Positions 1 to 12,400 of a stretch of DNA of 64,000 nt are shown piece after piece. Origin of the DNA: Salvia splendens (lineage: Eukaryota > Streptophyta > Magnoliopsida > Lamiales > Lamiaceae). Each line of letters begins with the position of its first letter. Positions within the stretch are counted from its first letter, which is position 1. The position numbers were made by a program, and so were the translations under genes. The stretch spans positions 1,840,257-1,904,256 of the forward strand of contig NC_056040.1 of assembly GCF_004379255.2 (NCBI RefSeq), read 5' to 3'. Under the pieces are notes generated by a model, which made no database searches, was not told where the DNA came from, and worked only from the letters and a program-made list of their open reading frames with translations.

Positions 1-6
1 CCTCAT

Positions 7-148
7 TGTTGGCAATTGAAAATATAAAAATGAATATAATAATATCTCACATCGGTGTACGCAAAGGGCTTAATCCAGTATATAAGTCTCATGGACCCCT
101 CTCCTATCACCAATTGGTTTTAGGATGGAACACGTGGGTTTTGTATCA
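7..148 (+). mobile_element. Solo LTR of a TRIM-type retroelement
   Basis: It begins TGTTGGCAATTG and ends TATCA. Over its length it resembles the LTRs of the complete TRIM at 20.4 kb, sharing the CTCACATCGGTG block, the AAGTCTCATGG block and CAATTGGTTTTAGGATGG. No primer-binding site follows, so this is a lone LTR. The flanking pentamers CTCAT and CTCGT could be a target duplication with one mutation. Confidence 0.7.
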
Positions 149-3100
149 CTCGTATTTATGCTTAAGTTCTTGGTCGTTGATTCCAATGGTAGCAACAGAG
201 TTAGTGTCGGGTAACGAGGTAGTGTAGTAAAATGAGTACACATAAATATTAAACAAGTCCAAAAACATCATGGATATGGGATCAATGCAGTCAAACTAAA
301 ACAAAAATATATAGTAATGCCTATTATATCTAATCTGAGTGATGGATTGGTATCTCTATTTTCAGTGACGACTCGCGTCCTTCCATTATTTATTAAGTAC
401 TTTCATCTCCATATTTTTAGCCATCTTATTTTGTATTTTAATAAATTATGCAAATTAAATTCACTATATTTTTTAATTCAATTAAATTTACATAGGAATT
501 GAACACGTGGGTTTTTATCAATTCCATTCCACAAGCCTTACAATATATAGTCATATAGACATAAACTTGAGCCCAGAAATAGGGAAGGGATAGCTTTACA
601 AAGTTGTGAAATACATATAAGATTCAAATATACAGAAGCCAAGTTCAAGTGTTGAAGCAAAGTTAAAAATATCACTAAGCAATTGCAGAAACAAATATAT
701 CACTAATTGTTATAGTCTTTTAGAAGAGTAAATATCACCAATTCAAGTTGATGATCTTGAGCACTTCCACAGTAACTACCTTAATACGAGAACAAATTTG
801 TAATCAACCTGCATTATTTTCATTTCCATTTGTTAGTGAATTGGTGATTGATTAATTCCAGACCAAACAAAGATACATGAAAGTCCTAAGAATATCAACA
901 CTTAAAACAACAAATATTTTAGGCCTAAAGAATATCATATCTTCACATGAAAAGGCTTAAGTTATTAAATAAGCTCAATTTTGTTGCTAATGGAAGATAG
1001 ACTCAAATATAATGCCACCTTAAAGACTGACTGAAATTTAGCAGCAAAATCAAAAAAATTCACTGCCACTTCAGTTATTAAAAGTGATGCATGATCACTA
1101 ACTTCACCAAAAATCTCATAATGAGACAAATGAACATGAAGAGAGAGTTTTTAGTAAGAAAGACTGGCTTTCTTCACAATTTCCTCCTCTACCGTATAGT
1201 CCTCGTCTATCATATGGAGATGAACATATATTTGGATGTTGTGAAGTGGGAAAACTGAAAAAAAAAAATCAATCTAGAATGAATAGTCTAAGTGAAGGTA
1301 GCATCAATGTCAAACCACAATCATCTAAAAATTGTTAAGCTAATGTTGCTTGATTATCCAAAACCACTTCAAGTAACTTATAAAAAAGCACTACTCCTCC
1401 CATATTCTCTCCAAATGGATACCACTAAGATTGAATTTGGAAAAAAAGACAGGGGGCAAATGTTGCATGTGAAAAGTACATCATACTCATTCAATAAAGT
1501 TTTGAGTCCTATCTTTTAGTTTAAAAATCACAAGGTAACAGGAACATACACCCAAGTTTCTCCATGCAAAAGAAGACTCTTGGTTTCTAACCAATGCATG
1601 AAAGCAAGAACAGATACAACTGATACAAAAGAAGATCGTTTCACTAGCATATTCATACGCCATATTGGTTGGGCTCGAGTTTGAATATAGCATGCCAGAT
1701 TAGTGTTCATATCGAACATTTCATTAACAAAATTGGTTCGGATTTGGCATTAACGAGTTGGAACAGTATCAGGTCGACCCAATATCCGCACAATCATGAA
1801 CTAAAACCATCTCCCCTTAAAACCATCAACTGCATGAGGGTGGTTCATCTTAAGCATGGTCGGAAACACCAAATGGCATGTGATCATCCGACTGAAGAAG
1901 CTCGATTCACCCTCCAACCCGGTTAAGTTTAATCTTAGTGCTATTAAATAAAGAATGTAAAATAGGATTGTGTGTGTGTTTTTAATTTCCTATCTTTCAT
2001 GTTAGGGTTTGTGAATTTATGTATCCGGTTATGTTGCCCCTTTTAATTAATGAAGAACTTTGATTTCTTTTAATCGAATTTTCATGATACTCTTATAGTT
2101 GTGCTCATAAACCAAAAAAAAAAAAATCTTTAAATCAAAGTGCCTAGTGAAAACTGAGGCAATGAACTATTGTCAATTTCACTTTTTGTTTTTTATTTTT
2201 TTATTATGAACTAAATAAGTCACAAGAATAGTGTAACGTAGTTTAATGAATTATAGAGAATTTCAGCTGAATTTAGCCTACTTTCAATTGTACAATTTAC
2301 ATTTCACTTAAAAGTAAAACCAATAAAATTTCTTAGTATGTTTTTTAATATTGAAATAAGTGAAAATGAACATAATTAACTATTGGGCTTGGGTCAATAT
2401 GATTTGTAAGATTAGTTCGATTCATTTAATTAGGATTTCAATTAATTTTACATTTAAATAGTATTTAAATTAATCTTTGATCGATTGAAAAATAGAGAAT
2501 TTTTAGGTAATTTTAATTAATATTTTAATAAATTATAGTAAATGTGATTTTATTTGACTGACTATATGAAATTAGGTAATCTTGCACTCAAAATTTTTTA
2601 AAAAGTATTTGGACATATGAAATTTTTCTATATTTTCATACTTTTCACTTCTCTTTGATTATTTCTCTTAATTAATGTCTCTCTTTTATTTCAAAGTTTA
2701 ATTATATTATGAAAAAATAGGCTATTGGCCTAATTAAAATAATAAATCAAATGTCCAAACCACAAAACTATAAATGGGCTGACTATATAAAAATAGAGCT
2801 TCTTTTATGATTCGAAAATGGATCCTAGTTTTTAAACCGTATACATATTTCTTTTGTAAAAAACAATGTTTATGAGGAAACATACATACATATAATTAGG
2901 AGAAGAAAAATATTTATTTCTAGCCACACCGTCCTTGTCCACAAATGGAAACATATGTAGAAGCAAAAATTATTTAGGTAAAAATTATGAAAATGTCTCT
3001 AGGTGATGGTAAGTTAAATGAGGCAATTATTTAGGTCTTTTTAAGATATTTAAATGTAGGTCTTCTCTACATAAGTCTCAACCATAAATTAAATTTTGAT

Positions 3101-3810
3101 GGACTTTTCAAGATATTTTAGATATGAATTCCTTTGGAGTGAATTAGTTATGTCAGTTTTTGTCACAAACGCGGGAATATTAGGATTTATAGTTGATGAT
3201 TATTTCTTTCAGATTTCCAATTACAAGTTGATATTATTAATTGTTTTAAAAGCCAAAATTAGATTATAAATTAAGTACTTGTATTAGAGGTCAAAATGAG
3301 ATTACAAATTGAGTATAGACCTTTCATATCGTGAGATGAATTTACTAATCAATAGTAACTTCTTTACGTTGTTTTGGACTTCGTCACTCTCTTGAAATTC
3401 GTTCAAATATGACTACCTCATTACCTTCTTTTTGCAATATTTTTTATAATTTGTTTCTAAAATTAAGTGCTAGCAATATTTTTCTCAGCAATATAATGGG
3501 GAAAACTACTATTCTAACCGTGGATAAGTATATTTATGACTTATCAACCTTCTCTTTGTTCTTGAATTTACTTTTGGAGTGTGGTTGGAGTTAATTTTTA
3601 TCCCTTTTAAATATCAAAATATATATAATATATACATACTTCAACATCAGTTCATAATAATCGAAAAACTTCATTAAATGGAGTTGTCACCCACTTCATA
3701 GTGTTGATAATGAATCTTTGTCATTCGATTATCCTCCATTGTCAACAACCTTCTTCATTGTGTCTGATCCCACGAGTTCAGTATAACAGTAAGCACATCA
3801 TTAATTCACA
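149..3810. other. Intergenic, no supportable gene
   Basis: AT-rich sequence with only short, non-conserved reading frames. Positions 498-520 hold another piece of the TRIM LTR end (CACGTGGGTTTTTATCA). The frames around 1.3-1.9 kb gave me no recognisable protein. I see no RNA gene. Confidence 0.5.
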
Positions 3811-3818
3811 ATCAATAT

Positions 3819-3991
3819 CAGTGGCGGCTCCAGGGTTCGGAAATGGAAGGGGCGGACATGACTGTTTTTTTGGTCTTCGGGATGACATCGGAGGCAAACG
3901 GAGGGAACGAATATGGAAATTTTACTTCCGGATAAAGAAAAATTAGTCGTGTGGAGGGGGCGGTCCACCCCTCCCTTTAGATCAGCCACTG
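3819..3991. mobile_element. hAT-type MITE, 173 bp
   Basis: Terminal inverted repeats start CAGTGGCGGCTC on the left and CAGTGGCTGATC on the complement of the right end. The flanking 8-bp duplication ATCAATAT is exact (3811-3818 and 3992-3999), which is the hAT target length. There is no coding capacity. Confidence 0.88.
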
Positions 3992-3999
3992 ATCAATAT

Positions 4000-5322
4000 T
4001 CAAAGAAAAATAAAATTTAAAATAAAAATTATTGCAAAATAGGGGTATTATATACATTATACAGTGTGTTCACGTGTGTTATTCCAACATTCGTTAAACC
4101 ACATTTCAATATTCTGACCATGATTTCCAAATCTCTGCCGCAATATAAATATCAAACTTACAAATATTATAACACAAAACTAATTTTAATTATCCATTCA
4201 TTATCACGTTAGAAAGCAACTTTAATTTTTTCAGTTTTTCCCTCGTGACAAAATATCCCTTTCGAGAAGCAGCTATTTTGTGAGCTTCCCTTGTTTAAAA
4301 TGAGAAATGTTTCGAGTATTATTTTATAAATAAATTTATTTATTTAAATTCGTGAGGTTTGAAATTGGCATGCACGTATTATTGTATAAATTTGATTTAT
4401 ATTTATTCCTATGCACTTATATTCGTTCTATTGAGTGAACTTATGATAAATTAACCAAATCAAGAATCAATAAATTTGGTACTTTCACACAAATCTTTGT
4501 TCAAAGAAAGATGCATGCATCATATACCTTACTTGAAATGGAAATGTAAATATCAACATCAAATCTAAATATACTTACTATTGAAAATTACTATCTTCGT
4601 CCCGTATTAGGAGTCACATTTGTTTTTGTGCACTTATTTTATAAAAATGATAGTAATAAATAGTTAAAGTGACGAAATAATAAAGTAAGAGAGAAAACTT
4701 AGCGCGTGTTTAATAGGATAGATAACTCATCTAGTGATAGAATTCTATGAACAAAAATGTAGTTCTGATTATTTGTCATTAAAGAGGAGCATTGTCTTGA
4801 GACACGAGGTGTTCGTTATGGTCATCATAGAGAGATATTTGTTTAAAAGGAATTGTCCAAAAAGAAGCCAATGAGTCAATACTTGCTAATCAAATGCCGT
4901 CGTGTAAAATCGTCATATTTATATACTCTTTTTAAAGTAAAATCAGTATTTGGTGTATTATTTTTTTTATTACTAGCATTTTGATCAGAGCCATTGCTGA
5001 CTTTGACTTATGTAAGATTAAACTTTGATCAATTTTCAACTGAGCAGGTCCAACTCTAGTATTGAGACCTCAATCATTGAATCGTGTTAAATAAATAAAG
5101 AGTTAATTTTCATTTAAAATTTGTAATATGTCAGAATTTATATATTTCCCATTTTCTAATGTCATTTGTTTTTATATATATTGCTTATATATTCATGGGA
5201 TTGTATTAAGATGAGAACAATTTTTAAAATGACAATGTACACTAATGAGAACCAATTTTTAAAATGACAATGTACACTAATGAGAACCAAATTCAATCTT
5301 AGCCTGCCACGTGGAACAAGTA
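4000..5322. other. Intergenic with truncated Stowaway-like end
   Basis: Around 4590-4700 one end of a Stowaway-like MITE is visible (CTTCGTCCCGTATTAGGAGTC) without a matching partner. Short direct repeats of AATGACAATGTACACTAATG lie at about 5228-5285. No gene is supported. Confidence 0.4.
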
Positions 5323-5572
5323 TCATAGATAGCTCGAGACGACGGACTCCGCTGGAACGGTGCCGGAGCCGGTGGTGGCGACGGTCGACGGATCGGCTTG
5401 GTGGAGGAGCCACTTGATCGTCTCGCCGTCGGAACGGAGCCCAAGCTCGCACGTCAGCTGGAAGATCCGCGCCGCGCTGAGCGCCGGAATTTCCGCGGCG
5501 GCGGCCGAGCGAGGTCGGAGGCGTCGTCTCCGCCGGTGAATTTGGCGAGGATCATGTCGGAGGAGGACATTT
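5323..5572 (-). pseudogene. TCP transcription factor fragment (class I type)
   Basis: A minus-strand frame reads [17 protein letters not shown], then [17 protein letters not shown], then TTGSGTVPA, and stops at TGA 5323-5325. This is the second half of the TCP DNA-binding domain of class I (PCF-like) factors, covering part of helix I, the loop and helix II. The basic region and the rest of the protein are absent. The nearest upstream ATG (5572) is in a different frame, so the fragment cannot be expressed as an intact TCP. GC content is far higher than in the surroundings, which suggests an inserted gene piece. Family membership rests on the visible motif; parent gene and insertion route are unknown. 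Confidence 0.65.
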
Positions 5573-5896
5573 GATAATCAGGTTTTTTAAGGCGGTGGCG
5601 GGCGGTGGCTCGCGGCGGAGGAGAACTGGGACTGAGTGGAAGGGAACTGACCTGACCCCACATTTTTATAATGGGAAAACGGGCCGGGCCTTGAGGGGTG
5701 TGTGAGCGGGCTTTCGGGCCGGATTTACAGGTGTTTGGGCAAATTCTGGCATTAAGTGGGCCAGTGAGGATCTTTGTCTCTAACGGTTCCACGAAAAACT
5801 ATTATAGCAAACTATATTTAATAAATAAAGAAGAAAAGGGAATGAATGGAGTGTCATGTCTACTTCCTTTCTTTCATATTGAGATCAAATGAGTAA

Positions 5897-7042
5897 TGTG
5901 TTTATTATGATGAAAAAGACTATTCCCGTGGATCGGTATACATATAGGTCATGTTTGGTTGTTAGGATTCTGTCTGAGAAAGTAATCTGATTCCTTAAAT
6001 TTTAAATTCATGTGTTGTTTCGGTTTTTAATCAAATTGAGAAAGTAATCAAAATCCTGAAACAAAGAAATTTAGTACAACTTTCTTGGATTCTAAATCCT
6101 AACTTTTCTTAGGTATTCTTTTTCCCAGTTTTAGGATTCTTACATATTTAATGCAATATAGTATAGTTTTATTATTATTATTATTATTACAATGTTTTAA
6201 AAATAATTTAAAAGTATAAACCATACCTAATTTCAGGATAATAAATAACTATAATTCAAATTATCATAATTATAACTATATTATTAATATTTATATTTAA
6301 TTTTTATTATCTTAATAATAAAAATTTATTAAATAATTAAAAATGATTATAATTATATAATAATAAAATTAGTAATTAACAATAAAATTATAGTAAAATT
6401 TTAAATTAAAAAATTTATTCAATTAAAAATTTAGTAAATATAATAATAATAATCTTATTTATTATTATATTATTATATATTATGATGTATAATCCATATT
6501 TAAACTATCCATCGTAATAATAAATATAATAATATAATTATTATCATTTGTAATTAATAATTTATTAAATAATATGTATTATTATTTTTTATAAATAAAA
6601 ATGATAAGTATATTTTTAGTTTAGTGTTTAAATCAAATATAAACTTTAAAGTCTTGATATTTTCCAAACACGGGAAAGTAAAGTTATTAGGAATCATATT
6701 CCCGAGATTCATTTTCCCAGGAATCATTTTCCTTGCCAACTTTACTTTCCCGCCAACCAAACATGGCCATATAGTATCAGATTCAGAACGGTGTTTATGG
6801 CGTGTTAAAGTGTATTACGAACGACTATAGCTTTAAATACGCGGCGAGTCGTTATCCCTTGTTGATCGTGTTGTGACATTTGAAAGAAACAAACTGTCAT
6901 GGGGTAAGATTCATCCGTGTAACCCTGTCATTTGCTGAAGAAGGTTGGCTCATCATGATTGGTTGAGGTGCGGTGGCATGTACACCTATGAAACTAAATT
7001 AACGGTCAAGAAACAAATATTTCATTCGTCCACAAAATAATA
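5897..7042 (+). repeat. Copy 1 of a direct segmental duplication
   Basis: Sequence from about 5897 to 5946 and from 6769 to 7042 matches 7605-7925 in the same orientation. Shared blocks include TGATGAAAAAGACTA, ACTATAGCTTTAAATA, TGTACACCTATGAAACTAAA and AAGAAGGTTGG. This copy is interrupted by an 822-bp element at 5947-6768. Confidence 0.8.
5947..6768. mobile_element. Non-autonomous DNA element, 822 bp, AT-rich
   Basis: The ends are inverted repeats GGTCATGTTTGGTTG and, on the complement of the right end, GGCCATGTTTGGTTG. ATATA lies on both sides (5942-5946 and 6769-6773), and the paralogous segment at 7.6 kb lacks the insertion. The interior is almost pure A/T with ATT trinucleotide runs and no credible coding frame. 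The superfamily is uncertain because the flanking duplication sits in AT-rich sequence. Confidence 0.7.
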
Positions 7043-7096
7043 GTATCTCATTTTGTAATTTCGGAATGTCTACAAAAGTTTCTTCAATTTTTTATA

Positions 7097-7311
7097 CTTC
7101 CTCCGTCCCATAGTAGGAGTCAATTTAGTGTGGGCACGAGTCTGAAGAAATATAAAGAATAGTGGGTTGTAAAAGTTAGTGGAATATGAGATTCACTTTT
7201 TTATATTGATTTTATAAAAGAAATGTGAGTGAAATGAGTTAGTGGAATGTGATACCTACTTACCATTTACGGTAAAAGTGAAGTGTGACTCTTATTGTGG
7301 GACGGAGGGAG
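7097..7311. mobile_element. Stowaway-like MITE
   Basis: Inverted termini CTTCCTCCGTCCCATAGTAG and, on the complement, CTCCCTCCGTCCCACAATAA are flanked by TA on both sides. Length is 215 bp with no coding content. This is the typical Tc1/mariner-derived Stowaway structure. Confidence 0.85.
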
Positions 7312-7327
7312 TAAGTCTTAACTGGTA

Positions 7328-7557
7328 CTCCCTCCGTCCCATAGAAATAGGCCATTTAGAGTTGACACTGGTTTTAATGTAGAATTGGTAAAGTAAGAGA
7401 GAAGGAGAAAATTAGTTGAAATTGTGTAGTGGATGGTAGGGCCCATAAATAAAAAAGTAAAAGAGAGGAAGAAAAAAGTTGTCATAAATGGATATGGACT
7501 ATTTCTATGGGACTGGCGAAGAAGGAAATATGACCTATTTCTATGGGACAGATGGAG
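7328..7557. mobile_element. Stowaway-like MITE
   Basis: Ends CTCCCTCCGTCCCATAGAAA and, on the complement, CTCCATCTGTCCCATAGAAA, with TA duplications at 7326-7327 and 7558-7559. It lies 16 bp from the previous MITE but has a different interior, so it is a separate insertion. Confidence 0.85.
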
Positions 7558-7604
7558 TAATAGTTGACTTTCAATGATGCTCCATACTGGGATTAATATA
7601 TTAA

Positions 7605-7925
7605 TGTATTTATGATGAAAAAGACTACTCCACGTGGGTCGGTTTATACAATATCAAGATCAGAACTGTAACGTACTAAAGTGTAGTACGAATTACTATA
7701 GCTTTAAATATGCGACGAGTCATTATCCCTTGCTGATCATGCCATGAATGCAAAAAGAAACAGACTGTCATGGGATAAGATGCATCCATGTAACATTGTC
7801 GTTTACTGAAGAAGGTTGGTGCGTCGTGATTGGTTGATGTGCAATGGGATGTACACCTATGAAACTAAATTAGCGGTTAAGAAATAATTATTTCATCCGT
7901 CCACATAATAATGACTCATTTTGTC
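7605..7925 (+). repeat. Copy 2 of the direct segmental duplication
   Basis: Paralogous to 5897-5946 plus 6769-7042. It is continuous across the position where copy 1 holds the 822-bp element and therefore serves as the empty site. No gene is visible in either copy. Confidence 0.8.
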
Positions 7926-7941
7926 ATTTCAGAACTTCAAC

Positions 7942-8383
7942 GGTCATCCAAAGTCTTATTTATTTATTTTTCCATTTTGATAGATAGACTATACACTCCA
8001 CTAAATCATTACATTCATATCTCATAATAAAAAGTGAGACATATGCTCCAAACTTTTTCCATTAATTACATCCACGGGTCTCTAATTGGTCATCCAAAGT
8101 CTCATTTATTTATTTTTCCATTTTAATAGATAGACTATACACTTCACTAAATCATTACATTCATATCCCATAATAAAAAGCGAGACATATACTCCAAACT
8201 TTTTCCATTAATTATATCAACGGGTCTCTAATTGGTCATCCCAAGTCTCATTTATTTATTTTTTCATTTTGATAGATAGACTATACACTCTACTAAATCA
8301 TTGTATTCATATTCCATAATAAAAAGAAAGACATATACTACAAACTTTTTCCATTAATTATATTCACGGGTCTCTAACTCTAG
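7942..8383 (+). repeat. Three tandem copies of a 146-bp unit
   Basis: The block starting CATCCAAAGTCT recurs at 7945, 8091 and 8237. Each unit carries GATAGATAGACTATACAC, CTAAATCATT and the run ending ACGGGTCTCTAA. The copies differ by few substitutions, so the array is fairly young. Confidence 0.85.
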
Positions 8384-9461
8384 ATAAAGGACAGATGGTG
8401 GAATATTTAATACAGATAGGAATTCATTATCTCTAATCAATTTTTTTTTGCATTTTTTAAGTTCACCAACAACGTCAATTCAACCTGAAAATGGATGATA
8501 AAGATGTTGCAGTATTTGCCACCAGCTCCTTTGTTTTTTCCAATGTTGTTTTTCAGTTACGAAAAGTGACAGATACTCATAAATCAGTGTGAAATTCTCA
8601 AATTTCAAGAAATCAAAATTTCAGTTCTTCTTGGGATAATTCATTTTGGAAATTAAAAGTCACGTACAAAACTAAGATGATACAAAATAGAGTATTTTTC
8701 ACATGGGTGGATCTTCTATTCCATTTTTCTGTGTCCATAGTATTTTGCTACTAATATTTGTATATTTTTCTTCAATTCCAATTTATATTGCTCAAGTTAA
8801 GATAGTAAGTAAAACTCATTAATCCAATTAGGATATATGATTAATTTACCTTAGTGTACACAATAGTTAAACACTCTGTAACATTTATTAAGGAAAGATG
8901 GTATGTTAATCATGATTAATGTCAACTGATGTCATCAACAAAATTAATCCCTTGTTCGCGTAAGTCACATTTAATTCAAAGATAAAATTAGATGCCATGC
9001 ATTTTTCAAATAATTACTATAATATGCAATTTGCGAGTATAAAATTTAGTAATTAATATGAATTAAATGACTAAGATAAGAACAAGAGCATCTAATTTCT
9101 TTCACGCATCGCATCCTCCCTCTCATAGTCTCATTACCCATCTTTCTCTCGCAGCCCCACGCATCAAAATTCTAGCTCGGTCACGGTATCAACCCCGAGG
9201 ATATTGATCTTCGAGTTCGTAACAAGTGTATAATATTAGTCCATACCAATATCAACATGAATTGCAAGTTCAACTAGGGATGTTAGGTACACATCTCTAC
9301 AACTAACTGAATGATGCAGAAACTAGAATAAATGCATACAAATCTCTGGGTTAAGCAGGGTACTATTCTTGAAGCACAAAGTACTAGCAAATGATGCAGA
9401 GATAGGGTCCAAGCTACCAGTCAAATTGTCTAAAGGCTAATTGATTAAGAAGCAATGCATT
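8384..9461. other. Intergenic and ARP4 3' flank
   Basis: No gene is visible. The stretch nearest 9461 (minus-strand downstream) should include the ARP4 3' UTR, but I could not place a poly(A) site. Confidence 0.4.
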
Positions 9462-12400
9462 TCAAGGGCATTTCCGCAGAATATATGAAGCTCCGTGCTC
9501 TTCGAACCTGTTGAAAGAGAGGAGGTGATGCAGTTGACATGAGAGCAATAATAGAAATAATACGACGCACGAGGTTTGGTGCGTCAGAGAAGAATGAGAG
9601 CTTACTCGGACTTGGAGAACCACATCTGCTGAAAGGAACCAAGTGATGCCAATATACTGCCGCCTATCCAAACACTGTAATGACTATAGTCAGTAAATGA
9701 TGCCGGGCCGTTGGCTAGCACGGGTTTTGTTTCTATACATAGTCATTCAAGTAAAGTAGCAATTGCCTAGAAATCATGGCTTATGTTACATGGCAGGCCA
9801 ATAGTTCAGCACTAGAAAAGGTAACATCTGGCCTTCGTAAATCGGAGCAGTCAAATATATAACAGATTTATGGCCTATAGGCGTATGAACGATAATATGA
9901 TAAAAGCAGGAAAACTATAATGCTCACATGAAACATTGAAGACCATGCTATTGGCACAGATACAAAATTTACCAAGTTAAAGAACTTAATTATCTGCTTC
10001 ATATCAAAGATGTAATCCCCATTTTAAGTGATAAATTTATACTCCACCTCATTATATCATCGTTCAATGTAGAGGGATAAAAGGCAACACATTAGGGTGT
10101 GTTTGCTTTGAGATATAAGAAGGGATAAACTTCATTTACCATCTTATAACTCGTTTGCTTTGACGTAATAAAAAATCCGGATAGGTAGTCTGAAATCCAT
10201 ATTTAGAGGGATAAAAACTCAATAATATTTATAAATTGAAAACAACCAAAAATAGCCGTTTCTTGTCACCAAATATGATGGTCAGAAAGTAGAACTCTAG
10301 GATATGCACAAATCAATAAATGTGGGAAGTTACACATACATTCAAAACCAATTTGAAGTAGAAATAAGTAAAAAAATCCAACCTGAATCTCCTTTCTGTT
10401 GCATTTCCACTTGCTAGAACTTTCACCCTAGCCGCTTGAGGAGATTCCTAAAGAACAATATCAGTCATTGTCAGGATATTGCTCATCAATAGCTATAAGC
10501 AAATTCACTTAAATGATCATTGTTATGACTGTAACAGGCATGCAATATCAATCGGGAATGTAGAAAAGTAATAAAACGTCTCTAATCTGGAAAATTCACC
10601 AAATATCTAACAGGAATATAGAAATGGTTCGAGAATAGCAAGGTAAGCAGACACAGGCAGATAGGATAAGGACAAGAGCTGATACAAGTGATGTGTTGAA
10701 TTCTTTACAATAACACTAAAAACTGTGGATGCATGTGCCTGAGAAAACAAAAGTGCAGTTGACTAAACTACTTAAACTTGCTCAGCGAAAGAAAGTAATC
10801 TCAGCCACGATGGAATGGACATCTCCCAAAATTTTTGCTATATTTCCCTCTCTTTTCCCGGTTCTGTTTTTGACAAGGCAGGGGGTTCAAACATATTCTA
10901 CTAGAGCAAGACAACATAACATGAATATGATATTTTTCATGCCAACAAGCATATAGCATAAAGACAACCTCCAGTAAATCTTTCTCAAGACGTTCTTTCA
11001 GCTGTTGCATTGATGCTGTTCCACCAGAAAGCTGAAAAATAGACAATCATGGTATGAGAACTGTAAAACTTTAAGTACCATGAAATGTAATTATTTAAAC
11101 ACAGAAGAATAGGATTTGATACTTGATACATATACTTATTCATATTCAATTTATATGGACATTTCAGAGGACACAACCGTTAGAAAGGACGTGAATTTTA
11201 TAAATATGGTGACACCATGACAACACTAAACAATATGTTTCTAGAATAAACAAGTTTACGTAGAAATTACCAAATGGATGACATGGTTAATGTGCCATAA
11301 ACTTATTCAAACCTGAAAGAACTATGGTGGCTTGGCTTTATTTGAAAAAAATTGCTAAAAAAGGGAGGTAAAAACCTACACAAAAGCAAAAGGGATAGCA
11401 AAACCAAATCCTTATCAGACCATTGAAATGATTGATGGAACCCAAAATTACCTAATAACTAAGTTAATTAGTTCAATTACTGACTGCACAACCTCCTGGA
11501 ACGACCATGTAGTTTTTAAAATATAGACAGGATAACATCCCATGAATCCCATGGCTGGGGTGAATAAGACCAATGGCAGAGTGTGCTTATGAGAGAAAGC
11601 ATGTTTATTTGGTAAAGTTATATAAGATGATGGAGTAATCATCTTACCAATATGCTGCTATAAAGTTCTCTGCGGATGTCAACATCACACTTGCTTATGC
11701 TCTCAATAACCTGGAGAGGTTGAACAAAGTGTAACCAAAGAATCAGCTAAGCACAGAGCCATATTTGAATGTAACCTACTCACCATATGTGGTAGACCAT
11801 GGGCAGATGAAGTTGTCTCTATAGAATTTTCCATACCAGGTATAGTCTGCGCAGAAAGTGGTTTAAATCAGCTAGAGACAAATGTCCAAATAAATCTAGG
11901 ACTAACCATAGAGTCAGTATATATCACTTACAACATCAATAATGTGCATAATTTTATTTCATTATCGATGTTAGAGTTTATAAATACACTCTAAACATAG
12001 CAATGAAGACCTCGGACTGCTGAAAATTAACAACTGAAGTAGCAAGCAAGAATATATAGCATTACAGAATAGCATATGATGCATCAAAGAAGAAAAGTAC
12101 TGAAATTGATCAGAAATTACACACACCAGAGCTAAAGATGGATTAAACAATATATCAGGAATCTTGAATCTGTCAGCACCAATCTCAATTGTTCTGCTCA
12201 GTGCATTAGAAAAAGAAATCAATTAGAAAGCTCACATTTGGTATAAATTCAATCAACGGTCAATGAAAAACAGCGTCCAGCATAGAATATATACACATGA
12301 ATTAGAGTTTACTTGTGTAACATTCAATTAGGTACATCTTCAAAAAGGTTAAATACTGAGGCAAACACGTGGGACACATAAGTTGAACAAACTTTTGATG

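Noticed and set aside
10090..10220. Possible MITE with GTGTTTGCTTTGA-type ends
   Set aside because: Only direct, not inverted, copies of TTTGCTTTGA were visible and no target duplication could be set.
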